Part shown: one piece after another, positions 53,489 to 63,107 of the stretch
How positions within the stretch are numbered: position 1 is the stretch's first letter
How the letters are laid out: the number at the start of each line of letters is the position of its first letter
Assembly (NCBI RefSeq): GCF_000482245.1
Contig: NZ_AWNH01000103.1
Coordinates: 85,000 to 148,999, forward strand
Origin: Leptolyngbya sp. Heron Island J
GTDB lineage: Bacteria > Cyanobacteriota > Cyanobacteriia > Phormidesmidales > Phormidesmidaceae
Reading direction: 5' to 3'
DNA length: 64,000 nt
Notes under the pieces: model-generated
The model's input: only the letters and a program-made list of their open reading frames with translations
Told to the model about the DNA's origin: nothing
Database searches by the model: none
Program-made: the position numbers and the translations under genes

Positions 53489-54331
53489 TTATGCATTATG
53501 ATTTGATGGTTGTTTTAGGAAAGGCAGCACCAGCATCCACTGCAGCTGCGCAACTCGCAAGTCTTTTTGATATTCAGTCAGGCCAATTGCCATTTTTTGA
53601 TGGCTGACGGAGGGCCAAGGCCGATAGGTGCCAAATAGATAGTCCCACCAGGGGAGATTAAAGCCAAAATTGCTATCGGTTTCCTGGGTGATTGTAGAAT
53701 GATGAATCCGATGCATGTCTGGAGTAACGACAATCCAACGGAGTAAAGATTCTAGTTTGCTGGGCAGCTGGACATTCCCATGATTAAACATGGAGGTCGC
53801 ATTGAGGAGCACTTCAAAGATAAGAACAGCAGTAACTGGAGTTCCGAGCAGAAGAATTGTTAAAATCTTGCCGACCATGGATAGCAAAATTTCGAGAGGG
53901 TGAAAGCGGAACCCTGTGGTGACATCAAAATCGAGATCGGCATGGTGGACCTTATGGAGCTGCCACAGCACTGGGAAACTGTGAAATATCACGTGTTGCC
54001 AATAGGTCGTGAAGTCTAAGCCAATGATGGTCAACACTATAGATTGCCAATAGGGGATAGAAAGTGTATAAAACAATCCCCACTGCTGTTTTTCGGCGAA
54101 CATGGCTACCCCTACCGCAGCTATCGGGAATATAGCTCGCAAAATAATTGTGCCTAGAATCAATAAACCAATATTGCTAAACCAGCGCATCAGTCTGGGC
54201 GCTGAGAGGCGACGACAGGGTGCAATGATTTCCCATAATCTCATTGCAAGCAGCATAGTCAGGAAAAAGCTGAATCGAATCATAGATTCATGCTTCAAGA
54301 GTTGCAGTTCGCTGCTGATCATTCTATGCAT
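53489..54331 (-). CDS. Sterol desaturase/fatty-acid hydroxylase superfamily membrane enzyme
   Basis: Di-iron membrane oxygenase with the eight-His signature: HVIFH (HxxxH), LHKVHH (HxxHH), FNHGN and HRIHH (HxxHH), spread over about 280 residues with four or more helices. Members hydroxylate or desaturate sterols, carotenoids or fatty acids. Histidine content is complete, so the protein should be active; the substrate is unknown. The first ATG (MHRMISSEL) could be replaced by internal ATGs. A double TTGGCCAA site lies upstream at 54360-54378, next to the divergent PAS-GGDEF-EAL gene. Confidence 0.9.
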   Translation of the reverse strand: MHRMISSELQLLKHESMIRFSFFLTMLLAMRLWEIIAPCRRLSAPRLMRWFSNIGLLILGTIILRAIFPIAAVGVAMFAEKQQWGLFYTLSIPYWQSIVLTIIGLDFTTYWQHVIFHSFPVLWQLHKVHHADLDFDVTTGFRFHPLEILLSMVGKILTILLLGTPVTAVLIFEVLLNATSMFNHGNVQLPSKLESLLRWIVVTPDMHRIHHSTITQETDSNFGFNLPWWDYLFGTYRPWPSVSHQKMAIGLTEYQKDLRVAQLQWMLVLPFLKQPSNHNA

Positions 54332-54359
54332 CCTAAACGTGTGTAAAACTGGTCAAATT

Positions 54360-54378
54360 TTGGCCAAAACTTGGCCAA
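54360..54378. promoter_or_regulatory. Two TTGGCCAA palindromes one helical turn apart
   Basis: TTGGCCAA occurs at 54360-54367 and again at 54371-54378, 11 bp apart, in the promoter between the divergent desaturase and PAS-GGDEF-EAL genes. Two short dyads on one face of the helix suggest a cooperative regulator site. Confidence 0.45.
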
Positions 54379-54505
54379 ATTAGTCAGGCTACAATCGGTG
54401 TGCCTCTAGACAGTCTCTTGCAATTGAAGAGAAATTAATAATATTCAGTGTATCTGGAGTGTTTGCAGTCTGCTAACAGCCACAAATGGAGCAATTGAGA
54501 CGTCA

Positions 54506-56884
54506 GTGATCGGGTCTACGTATATTTTGAACGCCATACTCAGGTTGAAAGACCTGCAAGTATGCTTGAGGATAACTCAAGCTGTAGTACAGGAGTTTCC
54601 GTCACAGGGTTTTCCTATGGATTTTAGTGCAGGGTTTAGTTTTACAGAGGTATGGCTCAATTGGCGTGAGGCACAGCTGGCTTGGGGGATAAACCAGACT
54701 ATTCTTTGTTTGACCATGAGCAGTCTGATCGTTAGTTTGATTGCTGTTGTAATACATAATTATCGATTAAATCAGGAGGTCAAACGTCGTCAGCAAATTG
54801 AATCATATCTGCGGGTGAGTGAGCAACGGTTCCGCCATGCGATCGCAATGGCTCCATTTCCTATCATGCTCCATGCTGACGATGGTGAGGTCCTGCACAT
54901 CAACAGCACCTGGACTCAACTTACCGGATACACCCAGCAGGATATCCCCACCACCCAGGCCTGGGCAGCATTAGCCTTTGGTGAAAATAGTACTGACCTG
55001 CTAGAGCAGAGTATCGCCTCCAGCAATCCTCCGACAGCGGCCATGGCTCATGAGGCGGTAACCATTTACACGGCCCAGGGTAAACAGCGGATCTGGACAT
55101 TCAGCTCTTCCACCCTGGAATCACTCACCGATGGTCGATGCATCATGATGACCATGGCGGTCGATATCACCCAGAGTCGTCAGACTGAGAGCGCTCTAAA
55201 AGACAGTGAACGACGCTATCGCAGTATTTATAACCAAGCTGCAGTAGGGTTAGCCAACGGTTCCCTCAATGGCAAATTTGTCGATGTCAACCCACGTTTC
55301 TGCGAAATGCTGGGCTATTCCCGCGAGGAACTACTGGCCAAATCGATTCATGAAATTACCTATCCCGCTGACCGGGCTCAGTCCAACGCGATTCTCCAGA
55401 GCCTATTTACTGATGAGATTCCCTATTGTTTTCATGAAAAACGCTATCTACGCAAAGATGGCAGCTATTTTTGGTGCAGTATCGGCACGTCGCTTGTGCG
55501 GGATGTTCAGGGCAACCCAAAACATACGTTGGCCGTCATTCGCGACATTAGCGATCGCGTCAAAGTAGAAGAACAGCTAAAGCATGATGCTTTGCATGAT
55601 GAACTTACAGGGCTACCCAATCGTAGTCTGCTGATGGAACGGCTAGAACTGGCTCTCAAACGCACCAAGCGACATCCTGAAACTCAGCTGGCGGTGCTAT
55701 TTTTGGACCTTGATAACTTTAAGCTAGTCAACGACAGCCTGGGGCATCTGGTTGGCGATAAACTACTGTTAGCTATTTCTGCAAAGTTAGAACTCGTTAT
55801 CCGTGAAACAGATTTGGCCGCACGCCTGGGTGGTGATGAATTTGTTGTGCTATTGGAAGAGATTAATGATCTAGCAGAAGCCATCATGGTGGCAGAGCGA
55901 ATTTTAGAAATATTTAAATCCCCCATTAACATCGGCAGCAGAGAATTATTTCCTGGCGTCAGTATTGGGATTGCCCTGGCCAAATATAACCATGATTACC
56001 AAGCCTCAGATCTGTTGCGTAATGCTGATGTAGCCATGTATTGGGCCAAACATAGGGGCCGTGGGCAATATATGGTCTTTGATGCCAATATGCATTTGCA
56101 AGCCGTACAGCGACTGCAAATTGAGAACAATCTGCGCAGAGCTTTGGAAAATGAAGAGCTGTTGCTTCACTATCAACCGATTATTAATCTAAAAACTCAG
56201 AAGGTGGAATCATTTGAAGCTCTGCTGCGATGGCAACATCCTGAAGCAGGATTGCTGATGCCAGACCGGTTTGTTGATATTGCCAATGAAATTGGACTGA
56301 TTTCATCCATTGAAGAATGGGTGTTACGCACGGTCTGTCAGCAACTGGTATGCTGGCAGACCCTTTTCCCTAAGCGCTCTCTAGGGATTAACATTAACTT
56401 CTTGGATGAGCGGCTAGAAGAGTCTTTTTTACTCAGACTGGAGAAGATTTTAACCTTCTGTAGACCAGCGGATAACAGTTTGAGGCTTGAATTTACAGAA
56501 AGCAGCCTGGTACAAAATTTTGAGACGGCCCAAAGCTTGCTTGATCGGCTCAGAGATATGGGTGTGGAAATTGTGATTGATGATTTTGGTGTGGGTTATT
56601 CCTGTTTGCGATATTTGCATCAGTTGCCTGTAAATGCCATCAAAATTGACCCCAGCTTTATTGGTCCCACTGATCTCAATGAAGTGAATCACGTAGTGAC
56701 AGAGTCAATGATCACCCTATGTAAGTCTTTAGGCCTACAAACTATTGCTGAGGGTATTAAAAGGCAGCAACAGTTAGATTGGTTAACAGAAATTGGCTGT
56801 GATGCCGTACAAGGAGAGTATTTTGTCGGTCCGATTAGCGTCAGGGAAGCTACTGGGCTACTGCGGGAAGAGGAGATCGGTTAG
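54506..56884 (+). CDS. PAS-PAS-GGDEF-EAL cyclic-di-GMP signalling protein
   Basis: Membrane-anchored c-di-GMP turnover protein, 792 residues. One transmembrane helix (about 63-83, LCLTMSSLIVSLIAVVIHN), a PAS domain (about 105-225), a second PAS with PAC (about 232-355; DVNPRFCEMLGYSREELLA, LRKDGSYFWCSIG), GGDEF (about 360-525) with intact ARLGGDEFVVL, then EAL (about 540-785) with SFEALLRWQHPEAG, LEFTESSLV and IDDFGVGYSCLRYL. GGDEF looks catalytically complete. EAL keeps the EAL, ETE-like and DDF elements, with AEGIKR and QGEYF slightly divergent. It starts at GTG 54506, with an ATG at codon 38 as an alternative. Confidence 0.88.
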   Translation: MIGSTYILNAILRLKDLQVCLRITQAVVQEFPSQGFPMDFSAGFSFTEVWLNWREAQLAWGINQTILCLTMSSLIVSLIAVVIHNYRLNQEVKRRQQIESYLRVSEQRFRHAIAMAPFPIMLHADDGEVLHINSTWTQLTGYTQQDIPTTQAWAALAFGENSTDLLEQSIASSNPPTAAMAHEAVTIYTAQGKQRIWTFSSSTLESLTDGRCIMMTMAVDITQSRQTESALKDSERRYRSIYNQAAVGLANGSLNGKFVDVNPRFCEMLGYSREELLAKSIHEITYPADRAQSNAILQSLFTDEIPYCFHEKRYLRKDGSYFWCSIGTSLVRDVQGNPKHTLAVIRDISDRVKVEEQLKHDALHDELTGLPNRSLLMERLELALKRTKRHPETQLAVLFLDLDNFKLVNDSLGHLVGDKLLLAISAKLELVIRETDLAARLGGDEFVVLLEEINDLAEAIMVAERILEIFKSPINIGSRELFPGVSIGIALAKYNHDYQASDLLRNADVAMYWAKHRGRGQYMVFDANMHLQAVQRLQIENNLRRALENEELLLHYQPIINLKTQKVESFEALLRWQHPEAGLLMPDRFVDIANEIGLISSIEEWVLRTVCQQLVCWQTLFPKRSLGININFLDERLEESFLLRLEKILTFCRPADNSLRLEFTESSLVQNFETAQSLLDRLRDMGVEIVIDDFGVGYSCLRYLHQLPVNAIKIDPSFIGPTDLNEVNHVVTESMITLCKSLGLQTIAEGIKRQQQLDWLTEIGCDAVQGEYFVGPISVREATGLLREEEIG

Positions 56885-56981
56885 TCGATAGAGTTTGAAT
56901 AATTAATTTTGATTTGTTTTTTGTTAAATGTGCTAGATATGACTAAACCATGTATGGCTAAATCATTCGTAGGGTACATTG

Positions 56982-57484
56982 ATGAGGTTTATTAAACATA
57001 CCGCGTTGGCAAGGCTGGGATTAGGGCTGTTGAGTCCGGTCAGTCAGGCCCAAGGTCAAGACTTTGAGCAAGTTGAGATTCAATCAATTCCTGTGGCTGA
57101 AGATATCTACATGCTGGTGGGGAAAGGTGGCAACATTGGGGTGTCTGCTGGCGATGATGGTGTATTTTTGATTGACGATCAGTTTGCTCCGCTGACGGAA
57201 AAAAATCAGGCGGCAATTGCTGAACTCAGTGATCAACCGATCCGGTTTTTAGTCAACACCCACTGGCATTTTGACCATACCGGGGAAATGAAACCTTGGG
57301 GAATGCCGGGGTAATGCCGGAAAGTGCGATCGCAAACGGTCTTACCTTAGAGGAGTTTCTAGCCTCAGATCCAACCGCTGATTATGGCTCGGGGACAGGG
57401 CTTTCTATCTCCCGAATAGTTTCAGACAATCGTTTACCAAAGTTTGGTCCAGTAATTGGTCCAGTAAGTATAGGGCTTGATTGA
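56982..57484 (+). pseudogene. Broken MBL-fold metallo-hydrolase gene
   Basis: An MBL-fold hydrolase remnant with signal peptide (MRFIKHTALARLGLG) and the first zinc motif VNTHWHFDHTG. The frame then goes wrong: reading EMKPWG stops at 57312. Adding one G to the run of four at 57282-57285 restores HTG-GNETLGNAGV, the normal family sequence. The next residues, PESAIANGLTLEEFLASDPT, belong to a much later part of the protein, so a large internal deletion is also present. The last 25 residues are not family sequence. No intact copy is in the window. Confidence 0.82.
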
Positions 57485-57560
57485 AGCGTGCGGATATCAC
57501 AGTGGGTAATCAGTAAAGTAAAGCAACTGGCTAAACCAAATGTTCATTAGGAGATGGTAA

Positions 57561-58019
57561 ATGGATAGTCAACGCATTATCGTGGATGCTCTAATGATAA
57601 CCACAGTGGCCAGTTTGGCCTATCCAGCCCAGGGGCAACTTGAGCAAACTCAGCTAGCCGTTGAGATTAGTGGTTTAAGTGCCCCTCAGGGGCAGGTCTG
57701 TCTAAACCTGTTTAACAGCAGTGACGGTTTTCCCAGCAACCGTGAGCAAGCCGTACAAACGATCTGTATAGAAACAGCAGAGGATGCCCCCTTGGTTGCC
57801 ACCTTTGAGGATCTTAATCCTGGTAGCTATGCGGTCTCGGTATTCCACGATGCTAACAGTGACAACAAGTTTAACCGCAATTTTGTAGGTATGCCCGCAG
57901 AGGGATTTGGCTTTTCCAGAAACCCCGAAGCATTGACCGGCCCCCCAGCGTTTGGCGATGCTGTATTTTTGGTAGCCGGTGCAGAAACCAGGATTGAGGT
58001 TGAGTTAAGCTACTTCTAG
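57561..58019 (+). CDS. Secreted DUF2141-family protein
   Basis: Exported protein of 152 residues. It has an N-terminal signal-like segment (ALMITTVASLAYPAQG) and one DUF2141 domain: LAVEISGLSAPQGQVCLNLF and LNPGSYAVSVFHDANSDN, then KFNRNFVGMPAEGFGFSRNP. The DANSDNKFN stretch could be a Ca-binding or metal loop. Function unknown. AGGAG 8 bases before the ATG is a good RBS. It follows the broken MBL gene and precedes the triple-TIR gene by 75 bp; there is no sign that they share a role. Confidence 0.83.
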   Translation: MDSQRIIVDALMITTVASLAYPAQGQLEQTQLAVEISGLSAPQGQVCLNLFNSSDGFPSNREQAVQTICIETAEDAPLVATFEDLNPGSYAVSVFHDANSDNKFNRNFVGMPAEGFGFSRNPEALTGPPAFGDAVFLVAGAETRIEVELSYF

Positions 58020-58094
58020 AATAGGATTGGAGTGCACCCTGGTGTTGTATCAGGCCCGATGCAACACCGGTCACTTGATTTCTCAATCTCTGTT

Positions 58095-61000
58095 ATGACT
58101 GATATCTACGATGTCTTTGTTTCCTATGGTCGTGCTGACAGCAAGGACTTTGTTATTACCCTATGTAACCGACTGACAGAGGCTGGCCATCGTGTCTGGT
58201 GTGACTTTAACGATATTCCCCTGGCTGTTGACTTTCAGAACCAGATTGACAGTGGCATTGAGAAGTCCCATAACTTTCTATTTGTGATTTCGCCCCATTC
58301 AGTCAACTCAGCCTACTGTGCAAAAGAGATCGAAATTGCCCTCCGGTATCAAAAACGAATCATTCCCGTATTGCATGTAGAACAGATTGAGCGAGGCATC
58401 TGGCAATCCCGTCATCCCAACGGAACTGATGGCCAATGGCATGATTATCAGGCTAAGGGATTACATTCTAGCTTCGATAATATGAACCCCCAGATTAGCA
58501 AAATTAACTGGGTATATATGCGAGCAGATCAAGATGACTTTGAACAGTCTCTCATTGATCTTAAACAGATTTTCCATCGCCATCAGGACTATGTGGAAAA
58601 TCACACACGATTTTTAAATGATGCCCTTGCCTGGGAACGTCAGCAAAAACAAACAGAATTTCTACTGTTGGGAGAAACTCGACAACTAGCAGAAACCTGG
58701 CTCAAACAGCTATTTAAGAGCGAACAGCCTCCCTGTATTCCCACTGATTTACACGGCGAGTTCATCACTGAAAGCATTAAAAATGCAAATAATATGATGA
58801 CTCAAGTGTTTTTAGCCTATGCCCAGGCGGATGCTGAGGTCATGGACTCCATGCGACGGGCGCTATGGCGACAGGGATTTACAGTTTGGAGCAGTCAGAC
58901 AGACATTCCCACTGGAGAAGCGTTTAAGCAGGCGGTGAATCGGGGTATTGAAGAAGCAGATTCCATGGTGTATTTGTTATCGTCGGATGCGCTTAAATCT
59001 AAGTATTGTCAATACGAATTAAAATATGCCCTGGCGCTCAATAAGCGCATAATTCCTTTGTTGGTAAACCCTCTAGGAGCGGCTGAGAGCCCGTCAGAGC
59101 TGGCATCATTGCAATATATCGATTTAACTAGCCCTCTGAGTGGAGAAGAGTATCAGCTTGACGACAGGGATCTGATCAAGGCCCTCAATGAAGATGCCGT
59201 TTACTATAATCAACACAAGATTTTACTGGTCAAAGCCCTGAAATGGAAACGACAACATCAGAATTCTAGTGTGCTGCTGCGGGGGTATGATTTACGCCAT
59301 GCCGAAGCCTGGTTAAAGACGGCTGTAGGTCATGCATCCTATCCAGCGACAACCTTTCACCGCGAGTTTATTCAGGCCAGTTTAGACCAGCCGCCCCCGT
59401 CTTCTGTTGATGTTTTTATCTCCTATTCAAGTGCTGATGCAGATATTGCTCGCAAACTGAATAGTGCGTTGCAAAGTCAGGGTAAAACCACCTGGTTTGA
59501 TCAAGAAAGTATTGCTGCAGGCACCGCTAATTTTCAAAGAGAGATTTACCAGGGGATTGAAATATCCGATAACTTTTTGTTTGTTTTGTCTCCTCGCTCT
59601 GTTAACTCGCCCTATTGCAAATTAGAAGTGGATCACGGTGCTCGCTTTAATAAGCGATTTGTCACGATTTTGCATCAGCCAGTTAATACGGGCGATTTGC
59701 ATCCTCAGCTGGCTAAGGTGCAATGGCTAGACTTTAGCCAACAGCGCGGTAACTTCACCACCCATTTTAGTCATCTGATTCGTACCCTCGATACCGATCG
59801 TGCTCATGTGCAAAGCCATACAAAATGGCTGCAGCGTGCCCTGGAATGGCAACAAAAAGATCACAGCGATGATGTGTTATTGCGCGGGGCTGAAAGTGCG
59901 ATCGCAAGCCAATGGCTGCAAGATAGTCAGACCCATCAGAAAACCCCGGCAGTCACTCCAGAACAACAAGCCTTTATCACCGCCAGTCAGTCAGCAGTCG
60001 AAGCTGAAGCCCAGCGTGAAAAACGCCGCATGGTGATTACGCAATCTTTGCTAGCAGGGATGAGTGTTTTGTTTCTGATTGCTGCAGGAGCTAGTGCCCT
60101 GGCCTTTAGAAACAACAGTCGCTTGGTATTAGATAAGAGAGCTGCAGAGGTGAGTCGTGCTCTAATTACCCAACCTGTAGAAGGATTGTTAGAATCGCTC
60201 CAATTGACCAGACGCAGCCAGACGCGGCTGCGAGAGCTGCGCCCTGCTGTTCGCTCTACGCTACGAAATGCCATTGGTGTAACAGTGGAGAAAAACCGTT
60301 TGAGCGGCCATCAGCAAGCTGTGTGGTCAGCTGTCTATAGCCCGGATGGCCAAACGATTGCCAGTGGCGGCTTTGATGATGTTGTCCGTCTGTGGAATCA
60401 AGATGGCACTATCATTGGTGAGCCCTTTGAGGGACACACGGATGACATCTGGTCAGTGGCCTTTAGCCCCGATGGTCAGACAATTGCTAGCGCTAGTTCA
60501 GACATGACCGTGCGTCTATGGGACTTACAAGGTAACCCGATCGGTAATCCATTGGCAAATCACTGGGGACATGTGAAAACAGTAGCTTTTAGCCCCAATG
60601 GTTCCTGGATCGTCAGTGGCGATCAAGGCGGCGCTGTAAGACTTTGGAACCGTCAAGGCAAGTTGTTGTCTCCACCCTGGCAGGCGGATGGTCAAAGTAT
60701 TGTTTGGTCAGTAGCCTTTAGTCCAGATAGCACCCAAATTGTTAGTGGCCGACAAGATGGGTTGATTCATCTATGGAGCCCTCAGGGCCAGCTACTTAAC
60801 ACATTGCGAGGACATAGGGGCTCCGTTAATTCAGTGGCGTTTAGCCCTGATGGTCGTCTGATTGCCAGCGGGGGTAACGATAAGATTGTGCGCATCTGGG
60901 ACCGTCAGGGTAACTTACTCCATCAATTAGAAGGTCATACCGATAATGTTATGTCCCTCGCCTTTAGCCCCAACAGTCAGTGGCTAATTAGTGGTGCAGA

Positions 61001-62144
61001 TGACAATACCGTGCGGGTATGGAGTCGTGATGGGCTGCCTGTGGGACCGCCTCTAATGGGCCATGAATACTATGTCTATGCTGTTGCCGTTAGCCCCGAT
61101 GGTGCCACTATTCTTAGCGGTAGCGAAGATAATACCCTGCGGCTGTGGGATATGCAAACTGCATTACAGCGCCAATCCACCCGTCTTCACGCTAGTGCGG
61201 TGAATGCCATGGCTCTTAGTGATGATAAAGAAACCCTGGTAACCGCCAGTGATGATCGCACGGTCAAGATATTAAACAGTATTGGTGAGACTCTTGTACC
61301 TCCTTTGACTGGTCACACCGATGCGGTACTGTCGGTGGATATTAGCCCCGATGGCCAAACAGTTGTGAGTGGCAGTGCCGATACTACTGTCAAACTGTGG
61401 AATCGTCAGGGGAATGCGATCGCAACCCTGAATGGACATGAGGCCGCTGTTAATGCAGTCGTCATCCATCCAACCCAGCCTCTGATGGCCAGTGCCAGTG
61501 ACGACAAGACTATCCGTCTATGGGATTTGCAAGGTAACCCTGTTGGCCAACCGCTCACGGGACATGACGATGAGGTCAACGCATTGGTGTTTAGCCCCGA
61601 TGGTCAACTGTTGGCCAGTGCCAGTGATGATCGCACCATTCGCCTGTGGGACACGCAAGGGAATCCGATGGGTGACCCCATGGAGGGGCATCTGGATCAT
61701 ATCAATGCTTTGGCCTTTAGCCCCGATAGTGAAATGTTGATCAGCGCTAGTCGAGATCGCACCCTGCGATTGTGGGGACGCGATGGCCGCCCCCTCACGG
61801 CTAAACCGTTTAATGGTCACCTGAGCGATGTGGTGGCAGTTACGTTTAGTGTTGACGGTCAATATATTGTTAGTGCTAGTCGAGATCAGACATTACGGCT
61901 ATGGGATTTGAGCGGTGAGCCGATTGGTAACCCCCTGAGGGGACATAATGCCACAGCAAGTACAGTCCTGTTTGGGGCTGATGGGCAGTGGATTCTAAGT
62001 GCCAACAGCGATGGATTTTTGCGCCGTTGGGAAGGGGGGAGAATTCAAAGCTGGCTAGAATGGGGATGCGATCGCATTCGCCAGCATTCTATTTTGCAAA
62101 CACCAAATGCAGCCGGTATCGAAAAAGTGTGTCGATTTGAATGA
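58095..62144 (+). CDS. Triple TIR / transmembrane / WD40 protein
   Basis: 1349 residues. Three TIR domains (about 4-140, 236-350, 438-550) each keep the catalytic-type Glu: E78 (NSAYCAKE), E308 (KSKYCQYE) and E511 (NSPYCKLE). Each TIR is followed by a shared linker, W...(L/V)LLRG/GE....AExWL. A helix, MVITQSLLAGMSVLFLIAAG (about 646-671), anchors the protein. The C-terminal half has fourteen WD40 repeats (HxxxVxSVAFSPDGxxIxSxSxDxTVRLW), enough for two seven-bladed propellers. TIR NADases are common in antiphage systems and TIR-WD40 designs are known in cyanobacteria, so a sensing and NAD-depletion role is inferred. I start at ATG 58095 (MTDIYDVF); a GTG at 58032 would add 21 residues. Confidence 0.87.
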   Translation: MTDIYDVFVSYGRADSKDFVITLCNRLTEAGHRVWCDFNDIPLAVDFQNQIDSGIEKSHNFLFVISPHSVNSAYCAKEIEIALRYQKRIIPVLHVEQIERGIWQSRHPNGTDGQWHDYQAKGLHSSFDNMNPQISKINWVYMRADQDDFEQSLIDLKQIFHRHQDYVENHTRFLNDALAWERQQKQTEFLLLGETRQLAETWLKQLFKSEQPPCIPTDLHGEFITESIKNANNMMTQVFLAYAQADAEVMDSMRRALWRQGFTVWSSQTDIPTGEAFKQAVNRGIEEADSMVYLLSSDALKSKYCQYELKYALALNKRIIPLLVNPLGAAESPSELASLQYIDLTSPLSGEEYQLDDRDLIKALNEDAVYYNQHKILLVKALKWKRQHQNSSVLLRGYDLRHAEAWLKTAVGHASYPATTFHREFIQASLDQPPPSSVDVFISYSSADADIARKLNSALQSQGKTTWFDQESIAAGTANFQREIYQGIEISDNFLFVLSPRSVNSPYCKLEVDHGARFNKRFVTILHQPVNTGDLHPQLAKVQWLDFSQQRGNFTTHFSHLIRTLDTDRAHVQSHTKWLQRALEWQQKDHSDDVLLRGAESAIASQWLQDSQTHQKTPAVTPEQQAFITASQSAVEAEAQREKRRMVITQSLLAGMSVLFLIAAGASALAFRNNSRLVLDKRAAEVSRALITQPVEGLLESLQLTRRSQTRLRELRPAVRSTLRNAIGVTVEKNRLSGHQQAVWSAVYSPDGQTIASGGFDDVVRLWNQDGTIIGEPFEGHTDDIWSVAFSPDGQTIASASSDMTVRLWDLQGNPIGNPLANHWGHVKTVAFSPNGSWIVSGDQGGAVRLWNRQGKLLSPPWQADGQSIVWSVAFSPDSTQIVSGRQDGLIHLWSPQGQLLNTLRGHRGSVNSVAFSPDGRLIASGGNDKIVRIWDRQGNLLHQLEGHTDNVMSLAFSPNSQWLISGADDNTVRVWSRDGLPVGPPLMGHEYYVYAVAVSPDGATILSGSEDNTLRLWDMQTALQRQSTRLHASAVNAMALSDDKETLVTASDDRTVKILNSIGETLVPPLTGHTDAVLSVDISPDGQTVVSGSADTTVKLWNRQGNAIATLNGHEAAVNAVVIHPTQPLMASASDDKTIRLWDLQGNPVGQPLTGHDDEVNALVFSPDGQLLASASDDRTIRLWDTQGNPMGDPMEGHLDHINALAFSPDSEMLISASRDRTLRLWGRDGRPLTAKPFNGHLSDVVAVTFSVDGQYIVSASRDQTLRLWDLSGEPIGNPLRGHNATASTVLFGADGQWILSANSDGFLRRWEGGRIQSWLEWGCDRIRQHSILQTPNAAGIEKVCRFE

Positions 62145-62350
62145 CCCAACACAGCAATGGCTAAAATCACCGAAGCGCACTCTTGAAACCGCTACTTCCG
62201 AGACTATCGTATTATCGGCAAATAAGAATATTCAACATTAATTTTAAGGAATAATTCAGCAATGATAATGGCATATCAATGGACATTTAAGGAACGTAAA
62301 ATAAGAATGCTAAGCCGCAAAATTAGCTGCTACTATTGCATCTAACCACT

Positions 62351-62422
62351 GCGGATGTAGTTCAGTGGTAGAACGTCAGCTTCCCAAGCTGAATGTCGTG
62401 GGTTCGAGTCCCATCATCCGCT
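62351..62422 (+). tRNA. tRNA-Gly(CCC)
   Basis: A 72-nt cloverleaf. Acceptor GCGGATG pairs with CATCCGC; the D-arm is GTTC...GAAC; the anticodon arm TCAGC-TTCCCAA-GCTGA has anticodon CCC; the T-arm is GTGGG-TTCGAGT-CCCAT. The CCA end is not encoded. It decodes GGG. It lies between the triple-TIR gene and an IS3 element, and tRNA genes are common insertion sites. Confidence 0.95.
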
Positions 62423-62736
62423 TTCCTAAGCATAGAGCTAAAAACCACCGAATTCAAAGGGTTTGAGCGCCAATCCAACGCAATCATCTTCTGCTAGGGG
62501 GTAATTGCGTTGGGTCATTTTGGGTCAATTTAGACCTAAAACTGGTATGAGATTGGCATAAAAAGCAGTACAATTGATCTAGTTTGAGGTCCTCATACAC
62601 TAGAGCAGTGATATCAAGGACTCGTCAAAAGGTTTCTACTCGTTCTGACGTTCAAACAATTGGTATAGATGGTGCGGGTCTTTGATATCCGTTTTAAGTC
62701 ATGGCTAAGGGATAGGTAAACTTGAGGCGTTTGCTG
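62423..62736. other. Intergenic stretch between tRNA-Gly and the IS element
   Basis: No gene. CCAACGCAAT (62475-62484) and ATTGCGTTGG (62504-62513) form a perfect 10-nt inverted repeat with a 19-nt loop, followed by two GGGTCA direct repeats (about 62513 and 62523). With the adjacent tRNA this could be a remnant integration site or a hairpin; neither is proven. Confidence 0.4.
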
Positions 62737-62804
62737 TGTAGTGACCCCCAAAATTAGGACAGGACTGATAGAGCGTAAGCTAGAGTCCAATAGGGGTAAA
62801 GAAT

Positions 62805-63107
62805 ATGGCGAGTAAACACAGGAACTACAGTAGCGAATTTAAGGCAAAAGTCGTGCTGGAGATCGTCAGTGGCCAACGGAGTGTCAGCGAAGCGAGTCGC
62901 GCCCATAAAGTGCATACGTCCGTGATCAATCGTTGGCGCAATGAATTTCTAAACCAGGCGCATTTAGCGTTTGGAGGCAACGGAAGTGGGAATGAATCAG
63001 CCGAACGAATCGCAGAATTAGAACGCATGGTGGGTCGGCTAACAATGGAATTAGCGGTAGCAAAAAAAGCTTCGGACTTGTGGAATCTGAGCGGAAACGA
63101 GCCATGA
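62805..63107 (+). CDS. IS3-family transposase OrfA
   Basis: DNA-binding subunit of the IS3 transposase, 100 residues. It has an HTH (NYSSEFKAKVVLEIVSGQ, SEASRAHKVHTSVINRWRNE) and a coiled coil (AERIAELERMVGRLTMELAV) for multimerisation. Near the end the seven-A run 63062-63068 in GCA-AAA-AAA-GCT is a slippery site where a -1 shift joins OrfA to OrfB. Its stop overlaps the orfB frame. It acts in transposition only. Confidence 0.93.
   Translation: MASKHRNYSSEFKAKVVLEIVSGQRSVSEASRAHKVHTSVINRWRNEFLNQAHLAFGGNGSGNESAERIAELERMVGRLTMELAVAKKASDLWNLSGNEP

Noticed and set aside
61492..61862. ORFs within the WD40 region on both strands
   Set aside because: They are frame shadows of the repeats in the triple-TIR protein.
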